This document shows, piece by piece, positions 1 to 8,845 of a DNA stretch of 64,000 bases. Source of the DNA: Caldicoprobacter algeriensis (GTDB lineage Bacteria > Bacillota > Clostridia > Caldicoprobacterales > Caldicoprobacteraceae). The notes beneath the pieces are model-generated. The model saw nothing but the letters and a program-made list of their open reading frames with translations, made no database searches and had not been told where the DNA came from. The stretch lies in assembly GCF_023838525.1 (NCBI RefSeq), contig NZ_JAHUQD010000005.1:1-64000 (forward strand). The letters run 5' to 3'. The position numbers and the translations under genes are program-made. The first letter of the stretch is position 1, and each line of letters begins with the position of its first letter.

Positions 1-70
1 CCTCCCAAAAGTGCTATTTTGCTGACTTTTTATAGTATTATTATACCATATTTAGCACTTTTTTGAAAGA
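1..70 (-). promoter_or_regulatory. leftward promoter with flanking inverted repeat
   Basis: On the minus strand a TATAAT-like -10 lies at about 41-46 and a GGGAGG ribosome-binding site lies at the very left edge (6-1), so a gene probably starts just outside the window and runs left. Arms AAAAGTGCTA (7-16) and TAGCACTTTT (53-62) form an inverted repeat around the -10, which is typical of a repressor site or a leader hairpin. No target gene is visible, so the role is inference. Confidence 0.4.
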
Positions 71-302
71 GATTGGCGTATTTTACCCTACAATTAGTCC
101 GAAAAATTTTTACTCCTCAGCGCTGAAAAATTTTCATCCTCTTGTTCATATATTATGTCTATTACGAAGGATACATATTTAAGCGCTTAAAAATGTAATT
201 TCAAAATTAAAGTTCATAACAAACTTCTGGTGGAACATATAAATGAAATGATGAATGATGATAGTAAACAGGGCAACGCGAAATCGCCTTTGTTTTTCTC
301 AC

Positions 303-331
303 TTGTAATGGTATATAAATGCTGGTAGAAT
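303..331 (+). promoter_or_regulatory. sigma-A-type promoter for lemA operon
   Basis: TTGTAA (303-308) and TAGAAT (326-331) are separated by exactly 17 bases, and the lemA ribosome-binding site follows about 40 bases downstream. This is the best promoter match before the envelope operon. The rest of 71-381 is AT-rich with no supported gene. Confidence 0.5.
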
Positions 332-381
332 AGTTATAAAGTTGTCGAATGTATAAATTTTTTAATTTTGGGGGTAAAGAC

Positions 382-957
382 ATGAAAAATTGGATAAAAG
401 CGGTCTTGGTTATAGGCGTTATACTCGTGTTGTTGGCCATATGGGTAATAAACGGCTACAATAGCCTGGTGGCAAAGAATGAACAGGTGCAAACGGCTTT
501 GAGCCAGATAGACAACCAGCTTCAGAGGCGAAACGATTTGATACCCAATCTAGTGGAAACTGTAAAAAAGTATGCTGCCCATGAATCGGAGGTGTTCGCT
601 CAGATTGCCGAGGCCAGGGCAAAGCTGGCTGGTGCCACCACCGTTGAGGGCATGGCACAGGCAGACGCCGAGGTTGCCAGTGCTTTGTCCAGGCTGCTTG
701 CCCTAGCAGAGAATTATCCCGAGCTTAAGGCTAACCAGAATTTTATCCAGTTGCAGGATGAGCTGGCCGGTACCGAAAACAGGATTGCGGTTGCAAGGCG
801 GGATTACAACGAAAAAGCGCGAGATTACAACACCGCTATCAGAAGGTTTCCCATGAATATCATAGCCGGCGTGTTTGGATTTGAACGCGCTGAGTATTTT
901 GAGGCATCTGAAGATGCCAGGCAGGTTCCCGATGTAGGCGAACTATTTGGAGATTAA
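382..957 (+). CDS. lemA: LemA family protein
   Basis: A 191-residue protein with one N-terminal membrane anchor (about residues 5-25, hydrophobic VLVIGVILVLLAIWV) followed by a long helical domain containing the family hallmark RRNDLIPNLVETVKKYA. LemA proteins are membrane-anchored with an extracytoplasmic helical bundle, and their biochemical role is unsettled. The start was set at the ATG at 382 because GGGGGT lies 7 bases upstream; an earlier in-frame ATG at 349 has no ribosome-binding site. The stop lies only 12 bases before the GTG of the TPM-domain gene. The LemA-TPM pairing is common in Firmicutes and suggests a joint envelope function. Confidence 0.93.
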   Translation: MKNWIKAVLVIGVILVLLAIWVINGYNSLVAKNEQVQTALSQIDNQLQRRNDLIPNLVETVKKYAAHESEVFAQIAEARAKLAGATTVEGMAQADAEVASALSRLLALAENYPELKANQNFIQLQDELAGTENRIAVARRDYNEKARDYNTAIRRFPMNIIAGVFGFERAEYFEASEDARQVPDVGELFGD

Positions 958-969
958 GGGTGCTTGAGC

Positions 970-1794
970 GTGAAGTGTATAAAGGATTTGAGGATAGTTG
1001 TATTTATATCAGCGATTGTGTTATTGTTTTCTGCCTGCAGCGCTGCACAGGACAGCTATCCTGACCCTACCGAGGCTTTTTATGTGAATGACTATGCCGG
1101 TGTGCTGGATACCGATGCCGAGGAGCACATTCTAAGGGTTGCTAAGGAGCTGGAGGACGTCACAACGGCTCAGGTAGTTGTTGTGACCATGGAAGGCATT
1201 GGTGACAGGCCGCTGGAGGAATACACCCTTCGGCTGTTCAGGGATTGGGGGATTGGTCAGAAGGATAAGAATAACGGCGTGTTGATATTTGTTGACGTAC
1301 AAGGCAGGCAATCCAGAATTGAGGTGGGGTACGGCCTTGAAGGGGCGCTTACCGATGGCAAGACCGGCAGGATACAGGATGAGCACATGATTCCCCATTT
1401 CCGTAAGGGCGAGTACAGCCAAGGGATTGTTGCAGGGTTTAATGCGATAGTAAATGAGATCTACCTGGAGTATGGCTATACAGATAAATTGGTTGGAGAC
1501 GATGCGCTGCTTGAAGAGCCAACTTTGCCTGTAGAGCAGCCTGAAGAGGACGATTTTTCTTTGTCCAGATTTATACTATGGCTGGTGCTCATTGTGGTAT
1601 TTATCATCTTAGATTTTGCCTTTTTCAGGGGATCTATCACTTCTACCATATTCCGCTCTGGGGGTCGCGGAGGATATGGAGGCTGGTTTGGCCCGGGCCC
1701 AAGGGGTGGCGGATTTGGCGGTGGAGGCTTTGGAGGTAGAGGCTCTGGCGGAGGAGGCAGTGCCGGAGGCGGAGGAAGCTCACGGAGCTGGTAA
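970..1794 (+). CDS. TPM-domain (YgcG-like) membrane-anchored lipoprotein
   Basis: A 274-residue protein. A hydrophobic signal ends in a lipobox-like LLFSAC, giving a probable lipid-modified Cys near residue 21. A TPM domain follows (about 35-160, with VNDYAGVLD and the conserved region RQSRIEVGYGLEG), then a transmembrane segment (about 200-220) and a Gly-rich tail ending GGGSSRSW. YgcG/TPM proteins face outward and pair with LemA. The GTG start at 970 is preferred because AAGGG lies 9 bases upstream; TTG at 964 is a possible alternative with poor spacing. The glycine tail is low-complexity and makes spurious long frames on the other strand. Confidence 0.88.
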   Translation: MKCIKDLRIVVFISAIVLLFSACSAAQDSYPDPTEAFYVNDYAGVLDTDAEEHILRVAKELEDVTTAQVVVVTMEGIGDRPLEEYTLRLFRDWGIGQKDKNNGVLIFVDVQGRQSRIEVGYGLEGALTDGKTGRIQDEHMIPHFRKGEYSQGIVAGFNAIVNEIYLEYGYTDKLVGDDALLEEPTLPVEQPEEDDFSLSRFILWLVLIVVFIILDFAFFRGSITSTIFRSGGRGGYGGWFGPGPRGGGFGGGGFGGRGSGGGGSAGGGGSSRSW

Positions 1795-1881
1795 AAGGAT
1801 CTTGCATTATAAGCAGAAGGAAAATATTGAACTTTTGTACAGTGGTTTAGATTATACAGTAAGCGAGGCAGGGGAGGGAAA

Positions 1882-3747
1882 ATGATGCCTAAAAGGCTTT
1901 GGAGAATATTGTCCGTTATCATGATTTTTGCAATGGTTATAATGGCTTTGGTTGATACAGTGGCGCTGGCCCAGGGTAAGGTTACTATGTCGGTAAGAAT
2001 GAGTCCTTCGGTCGTACAGCCGGGAGAACCCTTTGAGCTCATCTATAATATAACAAATTCTATGGATAAACCTGTTAAGGTGCGCATAAGGGAAGAACTG
2101 TACAACCATGTTACCAATGGGAAGGAAACCACAATGCTGGAGAGGAGCATCGCACCGGGAGAAAAACAGGAAATAAGCAGTACGGATGAGGGCGAAGCTT
2201 ACAAGGCCATAGATGGCTATGTGACCTATTTGGTGGAATATCAGGTCGAAGGGCAAAACGAATGGGCGGTTTTGGGAGAAGGCGTTTTCGATATTTTCAA
2301 CATAGGATTTAACGTAAGTTATGCTGCCAGTGCATCCCAGGTGAAAAGGGACGACGAGGTAGAATACGTTGCGGTTGTGGAATCCACCTCAAACGTGGTT
2401 TTAACGGATATAGCGGTCATGGACAGCCAGTTTGGTGAGCTGGGCAGGATTCCAAGGCTGCAACCGGGCGAAAAGAAGATGGTGAAACGAAAGTTCAAGC
2501 TGGAAGATACCACCGAAAGCTACCTCATATTGAAATACAAGGATCCTCTGTCGGTACGGGGAGATGTGCTACAGGAATTTCCCGATGCAAGGGTCAAAGT
2601 TGAAGTGGAAAAGCCGCAGCCTGTATATTCTCTGGAGGTACAAGGCAGCGTTGACAAACAACAAATCACCTCAGCACAAGAGGTGACCTTTACTCTCAAA
2701 GTGAAAAACACCGGCAACGTTACCCTCCAAAATATCCAGTGTACCGACTGGAAGGGGAAGACCTTTTATGAGATAGTCCAGCTGCTTCCAGGGCAGGAAG
2801 CTACTGCTATCTATAAGGCTACAATTGACTCAGCGGGGAAATACACCATAACGTGCAGCGGTGTACCCGAAGACGGAGCACAAAAGGTGCAAGCTCATTA
2901 TACTGTAGAGATATCCAGGGTTGAAGCAATGGTGGAGATCGAGAGAAGATTTGAGCCCCAAAAGGCAGCGCCGGGAGATACCGTTACCCTGACATATATA
3001 ATCCGTAACACTGGCAAGGTGACATTGAAGGATGTGTCGGTGGATGAACCAGAACTGGGGGACATAGTCTCATTTGACAGCTTGAAGCCTGGCGATGAGA
3101 AAGTGGTTTCAGTGGAAAAGGAAATGGATGATGACGGCATAATAAGCAAGACCGTTTTGACCGCCAAGGATGAGCTGACGGGGGCTCCTTATAGATACGA
3201 GGCTGATGAGCTGCTGATTCCTGCCCAAGCGTTTGATAAGGCGGCTCATGTATCCATTGATGTAGAAGTGGATCCTCCCAGCCTGGAAAAAGCAGGGGCG
3301 GTACAGGTAAAATGCACCATAAAGAACGATGGCGGGGTAGTGCTGAAGAATATAGAGGTCTTCATTGAGGACTTGGTTAAAGAAAGAAACATCGGGATGG
3401 GAAGCATGCTTGTGCTCAACCCGGAGGAAGAGCAGACGTTTAACCTGCCATACCTCAGCGTAGAGGAAACCAGCTCCTTTGTTGTGGTGGTAAAAGCACA
3501 GGATCAAGAAGGGAATGACTTAGAGTTCAGAAGCCAGCACTTTGAAGTGGCAGTGGGGGTAACGGATGAAGCGCGAAATCAGCGTGGCTCAGATTCGGGA
3601 AAGGTGACCCTTCTTAAAGTTGCCCTTACCGTCGTGATATTTTTGATTATCCTGACAGCGGGAACCTTGATCTATCTGGTGCGCGATTCACTGCCCTTCT
3701 TTAGGCGGCGAAAGAGCCTGAAGCACAGAGCTGCAGGTGGGGATTAA
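1882..3747 (+). CDS. secreted, membrane-anchored protein with COG1361/CARDB-like repeats
   Basis: A 621-residue protein with an N-terminal signal peptide (IMIFAMVIMALVDTVALA), then four or five immunoglobulin-like repeats of about 100 residues. Each repeat carries the pattern 'NTG.VTL..V' and 'L.PGE', for example PGEPFELIYNITN, TFTLKVKNTGNVTL, TLTYIIRNTGKVTLKD and VKCTIKNDGG. One C-terminal transmembrane helix (about 590-612) is followed by a short Arg/Lys-rich tail, so the repeats should lie outside the cell. GGGAGGGAA precedes the double ATG. It lies downstream of lemA and the TPM gene and probably belongs to the same envelope unit. Its stop overlaps the stop of the convergent gene by 4 bases (TTAA). 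A ligand or partner cannot be read from the sequence. Confidence 0.75.
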   Translation: MMPKRLWRILSVIMIFAMVIMALVDTVALAQGKVTMSVRMSPSVVQPGEPFELIYNITNSMDKPVKVRIREELYNHVTNGKETTMLERSIAPGEKQEISSTDEGEAYKAIDGYVTYLVEYQVEGQNEWAVLGEGVFDIFNIGFNVSYAASASQVKRDDEVEYVAVVESTSNVVLTDIAVMDSQFGELGRIPRLQPGEKKMVKRKFKLEDTTESYLILKYKDPLSVRGDVLQEFPDARVKVEVEKPQPVYSLEVQGSVDKQQITSAQEVTFTLKVKNTGNVTLQNIQCTDWKGKTFYEIVQLLPGQEATAIYKATIDSAGKYTITCSGVPEDGAQKVQAHYTVEISRVEAMVEIERRFEPQKAAPGDTVTLTYIIRNTGKVTLKDVSVDEPELGDIVSFDSLKPGDEKVVSVEKEMDDDGIISKTVLTAKDELTGAPYRYEADELLIPAQAFDKAAHVSIDVEVDPPSLEKAGAVQVKCTIKNDGGVVLKNIEVFIEDLVKERNIGMGSMLVLNPEEEQTFNLPYLSVEETSSFVVVVKAQDQEGNDLEFRSQHFEVAVGVTDEARNQRGSDSGKVTLLKVALTVVIFLIILTAGTLIYLVRDSLPFFRRRKSLKHRAAGGD

Positions 3748-4304
3748 TTCCCATACTTTTCAACTAGGTGTTTGATGGACATCCAGAATTCCTGGGCTTG
3801 TCTGGCAGCGCTTGTTTTGGAGCGCTTCCGGGCGGTGGGTGGAGAGAACATCCAGCGTAAAAATCCCATCCAGGTTTTGAGCATTGTGGCGTTTTTGCCG
3901 GAAGGCAGAGGTCGTAACTGAAAGCCCATACGCTTTACGCCGGGGCCAAACAGGGTGACACCCCACAGCGCCTTTACTCGCGGGTCCAGCCTGCCGTCGC
4001 GGGCAAGCCGCGCCAGGTTGTACATCTCCTCCCTAAATAGAGGGAGCAGGTGTATGTCCGAAGCCACCGTTACGTTTCCTACTTTACCGCTGTATATGAC
4101 GGTGTTGGAGATGTGAAGCTCGGCCACGTATTCTCCAGGCTGAAGGGTCGAGCCATCCTCCAAGGGGAGAGGGTCGCCGCTGTATGGATGGATGCTCATC
4201 CTCAGCAGCCCATAGGGGGAATTTTCAACGGTATAGATGTTGTTCAGCCTAGAAAATATTTTTTCCCACAGTATAAAGACGGGAGCTATCAGCCTTTTGA
4301 TCAT
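3744..4304 (-). CDS. YkoP-like protein
   Basis: A 186-residue protein that I place tentatively with the YkoP-like family of Bacillales and Clostridia. It has a hydrophobic N-terminus, the region LQPGEYVAELHISN and a C-terminal FGPGVKRMGFQL segment; no catalytic motif is apparent. Its ATG overlaps the stop of the polysaccharide deacetylase (ATGA, 4301-4304), so the two are translationally coupled. Bacillus ykoP has the same deacetylase neighbour, and that context is the main support. The function is unknown; an envelope-associated role is inferred. Confidence 0.6.
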   Translation of the reverse strand: MIKRLIAPVFILWEKIFSRLNNIYTVENSPYGLLRMSIHPYSGDPLPLEDGSTLQPGEYVAELHISNTVIYSGKVGNVTVASDIHLLPLFREEMYNLARLARDGRLDPRVKALWGVTLFGPGVKRMGFQLRPLPSGKNATMLKTWMGFLRWMFSPPTARKRSKTSAARQAQEFWMSIKHLVEKYGN

Positions 4305-5011
4305 GTCCTATCTCCTTTCAGCTGGTCAAGGGTTACAAATGTGTAACCCTTTTTCTTTAACGTGTCGATAATGGAGGGGAGTGCTTCCAGGGTTTTGGCA
4401 GGTGCCCCGGGGGCTCCCCTGTTATCATGCAGCACCACTATAGAGCCGGGCTGTGCCTGGGAGATGACGGCGTCGTATATGTGCCGGGCTGTGGTTTTGG
4501 CTTCCCAGTCCTGTGCTTCGATGGACCAGTAAGCGATCTCAAGGCCCAACCTTCGAGCCGCCGCTGCGCTGCAAAGATTGAACATGCCCCATGGGGGCCG
4601 ATACCAGCGGGGCTGATGTCCTAAAGAACTTTTGATGGCCTGGCAGGTCAGCTCAATGTCACTGAAGGTGCGCAGGGGGGACATCAGCCATGAATGGCGA
4701 TGGGAAAAAGAGTGGCATCCCACGGTGTGCCCCTCGGAGTGCGTTCTGCGAAGTATATGAGGATACCGGAGTGCCTGCTCTCCAACGACAAAAAAGGTAG
4801 CCTTTACGCCGGCCTCTTTTAAGATATCCAGTAGCTTGGGCGTATATATCGGGTTTGGTCCATCGTCAAAGGTGAGGGCTATCCATGGCTTATTGGTCTC
4901 TCCGCATCGCACGACTCGTTTTGAACGGTTGCGCATCCAGTAGTTTGGTATGAGGCAGTAAATAGCAAATATCGCGATTGCAGCTGCCGCTATAGATGCA
5001 AATACCCACAT
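4301..5011 (-). CDS. polysaccharide deacetylase (NodB domain), membrane-anchored
   Basis: A 236-residue protein with an N-terminal membrane anchor (residues 3-22) and then a NodB homology domain. Motifs in order are TFDDGPN (catalytic base and metal Asp), HSFSH (metal His pair), RPPWG (catalytic Arg/Pro motif), DWE and VLHDN. Members remove N- or O-acetyl groups from peptidoglycan or related glycans outside the membrane. All metal-binding residues appear intact. It is the first gene of a two-gene minus-strand unit with the YkoP-like gene. The exact glycan substrate cannot be deduced. The 284 bases upstream (5012-5295) are AT-rich with several GCAAAA/TTTTGC words and no gene. Confidence 0.92.
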   Translation of the reverse strand: MWVFASIAAAAIAIFAIYCLIPNYWMRNRSKRVVRCGETNKPWIALTFDDGPNPIYTPKLLDILKEAGVKATFFVVGEQALRYPHILRRTHSEGHTVGCHSFSHRHSWLMSPLRTFSDIELTCQAIKSSLGHQPRWYRPPWGMFNLCSAAAARRLGLEIAYWSIEAQDWEAKTTARHIYDAVISQAQPGSIVVLHDNRGAPGAPAKTLEALPSIIDTLKKKGYTFVTLDQLKGDRT

Positions 5012-5295
5012 CTTTTACGACCCTTTCCTGATACAGATATTTTGCTTTTTGAGTTTCATAATTAATTTTGCTGCAAACTTAATTTTTTGCCCACTCTCAT
5101 TTTTGCTTCAAAATTGTCGATTTCGTTTTGAGCAGCAAAATTGACTTTTTACAGTTATAGTGGTTCGGTTTTGCTCATCATAGCATAAATAATTTACAGT
5201 GCTATGATGATGCAGTACCATTACGATGTAGTATATTGAATCGAATAACGCCAGTGTTTTATGCTTTAGTTACATAAAAAGGCTACAGGTCGATT

Positions 5296-6477
5296 TTATG
5301 ATATAAACAGGTTGGGCTGCTGCGAACCATTCCTGTAGTTCTCGGCCATCTGTACTATTATATTTGCAGCGTCCCTGGCGGCAAAAGGCTTTGATATGGG
5401 TTCCATGGCCTGTGCCATGCTTTTCAGTATGGAAGGGTCATTGATGCAATCGATGATGGTCTTGATCACTTCCTCCTCGTCATCCACCTGTACGGCCACT
5501 TTGTAGCGAACCAGGAAGCGGGCGTTGCTCCTCTCATGGCCGGGTAGGGGTTTGTATATCAGCATTGGCAGCTTCTTGGCCAGAGCTTCAAATACGGTTA
5601 CCCCTCCCGCCTTTGTCAGCAAAAGGTCGGATATTTCCATGAGCTCCGCTATGTTGTCTACGTAGCCCAGTACGCGAAGAGGTATCTTGGAATGTTGCGA
5701 AATGTCCTCCAGCCTTTTGGCCAGTGCATAATTGGTGCCGGTCACCGCTATGGCCTGCATGGGCAAGTCAAGCTTTGCCAGGCTTTCGCATATGTCCTCC
5801 ATATCTGACAGCAGGCCGCAACCCCCGCCCATCATCAACAGCGTGAAGAGATCGCGCCTGAGGCCGTAGCGCTCCCATATTGAAGGATCATGGCACGGGG
5901 CCATGAACTCCTGCCGCAGGGGAAGTCCCGTGACATATAGGTGCGATGGAGGTATGCCTTTTCTTTTTAAGTATTTGGCCACGACGTCGGCCGCCAGTAT
6001 ATAAGCGTCCACGTACGGATGGATCCACTGGCTGTGGAAAGCCACATCCGTAATGACCGTTACAAGGGGTGTGTTTATATAGCCGCGGGATTTAAGGTAG
6101 GAGATCACCCCGGCCGGGTTGGGGAAAGTACACACTATGGCGCTGGGTGAACGGCTGTATATGGCTTCCAGCAGCTTTTGCCTGCCGATTCGGTTTAACA
6201 TGCGCTGCCATCTGGAATCAGGAGGCAGATGGCGCGTAGCCTCGTAAAACCATTTATATCCGGTCGAAAAGTGTTTGATGACCTGGTGATAGCCAAACAG
6301 CAGCGTTTGCTTGAAAAACGGGTTTATATAATTTAAAAAATCGCATATTTCAACGTTCCAGTCGGGACGCTGCTGCTTTATGGCTGTGGCCAGTGCATTG
6401 GATACCTGGTAATGCCCTGCTCCGTAGCTGGCAGAAAATATTAACACGTCGCATCTGGTGCCTGGTCCAGAGGCCAT
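5296..6477 (-). CDS. UgtP/MGDG-synthase-like glycolipid glycosyltransferase
   Basis: A 393-residue GT28/MGDG-synthase-like enzyme. The N-terminal acceptor domain begins CDVLIFSASYGAGHYQVSNAL, with the glycine-rich GAGH loop typical of MurG, UgtP and MGDG synthase. The C-terminal donor domain carries LLMMGGGCGL and the late motif LLTKAGGVTVFEALA...PGHERSNARFL. Relatives transfer glucose or galactose from UDP-sugar to diacylglycerol at the cytoplasmic face of the membrane. The ATG at 6477 is preferred because GAGGTG lies 9 bases upstream; the longer GTG start at 6489 overlaps that site. Donor sugar and product are not determined by sequence. Confidence 0.87.
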   Translation of the reverse strand: MASGPGTRCDVLIFSASYGAGHYQVSNALATAIKQQRPDWNVEICDFLNYINPFFKQTLLFGYHQVIKHFSTGYKWFYEATRHLPPDSRWQRMLNRIGRQKLLEAIYSRSPSAIVCTFPNPAGVISYLKSRGYINTPLVTVITDVAFHSQWIHPYVDAYILAADVVAKYLKRKGIPPSHLYVTGLPLRQEFMAPCHDPSIWERYGLRRDLFTLLMMGGGCGLLSDMEDICESLAKLDLPMQAIAVTGTNYALAKRLEDISQHSKIPLRVLGYVDNIAELMEISDLLLTKAGGVTVFEALAKKLPMLIYKPLPGHERSNARFLVRYKVAVQVDDEEEVIKTIIDCINDPSILKSMAQAMEPISKPFAARDAANIIVQMAENYRNGSQQPNLFIS

Positions 6478-6857
6478 AAAGCCATTCACCTCGCTTTTAT
6501 CCAGTAAAGTTTATGGTTTCTCTCCGTTATTCTTGCATATTTAAGATTTGTACCGCTTTAATACAAATTATATTATACCAGAGTTCACCATATTTTGTAT
6601 AATGAATTTTTTGTAATATATTTTTGGTAAAACGGACTAAAAACGCTAATTCAATTGCATACGCTTCAAATGTAAATTAAGCTATAAATAGTTTTGAACA
6701 TTCTATTGAAAGGTGATAGAATATTATTGGTCGTATTATTCATGTTTGATATTATCTTTATGTAAAAGGATTCTTGTATGTTTTGTTAGTGTAAAGATTT
6801 ATTTTGGTGCTCAAAACAAATTTTGAAAAAATGTAGCTGCAAAAGGAAGTCGGTTGA

Positions 6858-6962
6858 TGGATAGGCGTCCGCGCACTCGTGATTTTAATCATGAGTTAGG
6901 ACGTTAAAGTTGTATTAACATATATGAAGCAGGAATCACGCGACTTCTCGTGGGAGGTTCAA
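6858..6962 (+). mobile_element. orphan right end of an IS200/IS605-type (tnpB) element, omega-RNA-like
   Basis: No transposase remains, but the segment has the layout of the 3' end of tnpB elements. A first hairpin has CGTCC (6866-6870) pairing with GGACG (6899-6903) around an inner stem ACTCGTGAT/ATCATGAGT. Next comes the linker TTAAAGTTGTATTAAC. A second short hairpin, AGGAATCACG...CGTGGGAGG, ends in TTCAA (6958-6962), the usual right-end cleavage sequence. In intact elements this part also encodes the scaffold of the TnpB guide RNA. Assignment rests on recalled family features, not on a search. The remaining gap 6478-7075 holds nothing else I can support. Confidence 0.6.
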
Positions 6963-7075
6963 ATGGCTGAAAATGGGATAGAATTAAACTGAACCGTTGA
7001 TAAACTGAAACCGTCTTGAGAGTTTGACAGTCTAATTCTAATAGAAAACCAGGGGCAATACGGGAGAGTGTGAAT

Positions 7076-8260
7076 ATGCTGGATTTGAGCAAGATAAGCC
7101 TGCAGCTGATGGAGATGGCACGGGCCCGGCAGCAGGAAATACAGCAGCTGAAGGAGAAGGAGCGCTGCGTGCTGGAAGCCGTTTGCGATTTTCGAGAAAA
7201 CCCGCAGGCTTACATAGAAAAAATAGATTCGGATTCACGGCATTTTTTTGTAGCCTTTCCCAGGGGCAGGTTAGATGATGTTTTTCCTCTTCCACAGCCC
7301 ATTTCCACCCATACCGTTATGGCGGTGGACGGATCGCAAATCGATGTGGACACGCACGAGATCGTATTGTGCTATGTGCTCAACATAGGCAGGGTGGTGC
7401 TGCATTACGGTACAGGGGACCCGCCGCTTATGGACAGCCTGCCCTACCTGTATTATAGGGATGAAGACCTGTACAAGCAGGGGGAATTGGAAGTATTTCT
7501 GCTGCGGGGAGAGGATCTGGCTGAGAAGCGCGCCGCCATGGAGGCCCAGCACCTGAAGGATTTGATTTTAAATCACCGAAGAGAGGGTATCCCCACAGTG
7601 GCATTGGTGGACGGCACGCTTGTATCCTGGGATAAGGCGGCATCGGCCAAAAAGGATATAGGCGGTTTTACCGCTCCGCACTTCAAAGATGTCTTCAAAG
7701 TGGGACAAAGCCTTGGCATTCCGGTGGCAGGATACATATCGGGTTCCCGCACCTCCCTTGTGATAAACACTTTGCGGGCCCGTGACTGTACTCAGCCCAT
7801 CATGAACTGCGCTGGCTGCGAATATCGAAGCGACGCGACGGCGCCCTGCCACAGGCTGGAGGGTTTGAGGGATACCACCCTATTTGCCCGCCTCCTCAGG
7901 CCAGGAGAGCGATCGGCATGCTTTTACGGCGGCATCAACACGTTGCCGCGGCATGAATGGCCCCTGTACCGTATAGGGTTCTTCTACATAAACGTCGGTA
8001 GCGAGATAGCCCGTGTGGAGGCGCCCGACTACGTGCTGGAGGACGAGGGCCTGCTTAACCTGCTTCACTGGGCGGTGTACGATCAAGCACAAAAGGGCAT
8101 GGGCTATCCGATAGCGCTTCAGGAAGCACACCATTTTGCGGTGATAAGGGGCGAGGAGCGGGAGGCGTTTTACCGCCTGGTGGAAGGGCAGTTTGTCAGG
8201 CGGGGGCTTCCCAGCCGTGTCACCAATAAAGAACTGCGCAAGCGCACCAGGATTTTTTAG
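7076..8260 (+). CDS. nurA: NurA-domain nuclease
   Basis: A 394-residue protein with the NurA nuclease fold. The first catalytic motif is MAVDGSQIDVD (about residue 80), the second VALVDGTLVSWD (about 180), and the C-terminal motif HWAVYDQAQ...YPIALQEAHHFAVI supplies the late Asp and His. An N-terminal coiled-coil-like stretch (ARARQQEIQQLKEKER) precedes the domain. NurA is a 5'-3' nuclease that works with the HerA motor to resect DNA ends. A CAGC-type Cys cluster (NCAGCEYRSDATAPC, about 245) is an extra feature. ATG at 7076 has GGGAG 9 bases upstream; GTG at 7070 is too close. First gene of the repair operon. Confidence 0.9.
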   Translation: MLDLSKISLQLMEMARARQQEIQQLKEKERCVLEAVCDFRENPQAYIEKIDSDSRHFFVAFPRGRLDDVFPLPQPISTHTVMAVDGSQIDVDTHEIVLCYVLNIGRVVLHYGTGDPPLMDSLPYLYYRDEDLYKQGELEVFLLRGEDLAEKRAAMEAQHLKDLILNHRREGIPTVALVDGTLVSWDKAASAKKDIGGFTAPHFKDVFKVGQSLGIPVAGYISGSRTSLVINTLRARDCTQPIMNCAGCEYRSDATAPCHRLEGLRDTTLFARLLRPGERSACFYGGINTLPRHEWPLYRIGFFYINVGSEIARVEAPDYVLEDEGLLNLLHWAVYDQAQKGMGYPIALQEAHHFAVIRGEEREAFYRLVEGQFVRRGLPSRVTNKELRKRTRIF

Positions 8261-8275
8261 AAAGGGGTGCATACC

Positions 8276-8845
8276 TTGATAGGGGAGATCATAGAGAGCA
8301 GGACGGCCGAGTTTGTGGCCGAGGCAGTCAGGTACGACCAGGTGCCTGCCTATGGCTCATTTGTCAGGGTCATGGATGGTGAGCTGCGGGTATATGGCAT
8401 TGTTTCGGGGGCTTATACAGGCAGCCTGGACGGCATGAGCAAGGCAAAGGCTTTTTTCAAGTCGATCGATGAGCTTAAGATGGAGCAGCCGCAGATCTTT
8501 GAGTTGCTTCGCACCGAATTTTCCTGCGTAGTGGTGGGGTATGCCCAGGACGGGCGGTACCATCCATATTACCCGCCTATACACCTCAGCCTTCATCTGC
8601 CTGTGGAAAAGGCGGATGACGATGAGATATTGACCATTTCGCAGCACCTTGGTTTTCTGGAAAAGACGCTCAACAGCCCCGCAGGTAACGGTGAGGAGCT
8701 GACGGCTGCGGCCATTCGCATGGCAGCCCGTTTTCATCCCGATCCGCGGGAATATATAGTCAGGGCAGGGCGCGAGCTTCTGAAGATGCTGAACTACGAC
8801 ACCCAGAGGCTCAAGTCCATTTTAGAGAGGGTGGATATAGCGTGA
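8276..8845 (+). CDS. free-standing HAS-barrel-like protein of the HerA operon
   Basis: A 189-residue protein. Its first 60 residues (IGEIIESRTAEFVAEAV, PAYGSFVRV, VYGIVSGAYTGSLDG) resemble the HAS barrel that normally forms the N-terminus of HerA and of ATP-synthase subunits; the remainder is helical with no recognised motif. HAS barrels mediate partner docking, so an adaptor between NurA and HerA is a reasonable inference. A TTG start at 8276 is chosen because AAGGGG lies about 8 bases upstream; GTG at 8267 abuts that site. Its stop overlaps the GTG of herA (GTGA, 8842-8845), implying coupled translation. Confidence 0.65.
   Translation: MIGEIIESRTAEFVAEAVRYDQVPAYGSFVRVMDGELRVYGIVSGAYTGSLDGMSKAKAFFKSIDELKMEQPQIFELLRTEFSCVVVGYAQDGRYHPYYPPIHLSLHLPVEKADDDEILTISQHLGFLEKTLNSPAGNGEELTAAAIRMAARFHPDPREYIVRAGRELLKMLNYDTQRLKSILERVDIA

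Noticed and set aside
1476-2042. 188-codon proline-rich frame antisense to the TPM gene
   Set aside because: It is the complement of the glycine-rich tail and has no initiation signal.
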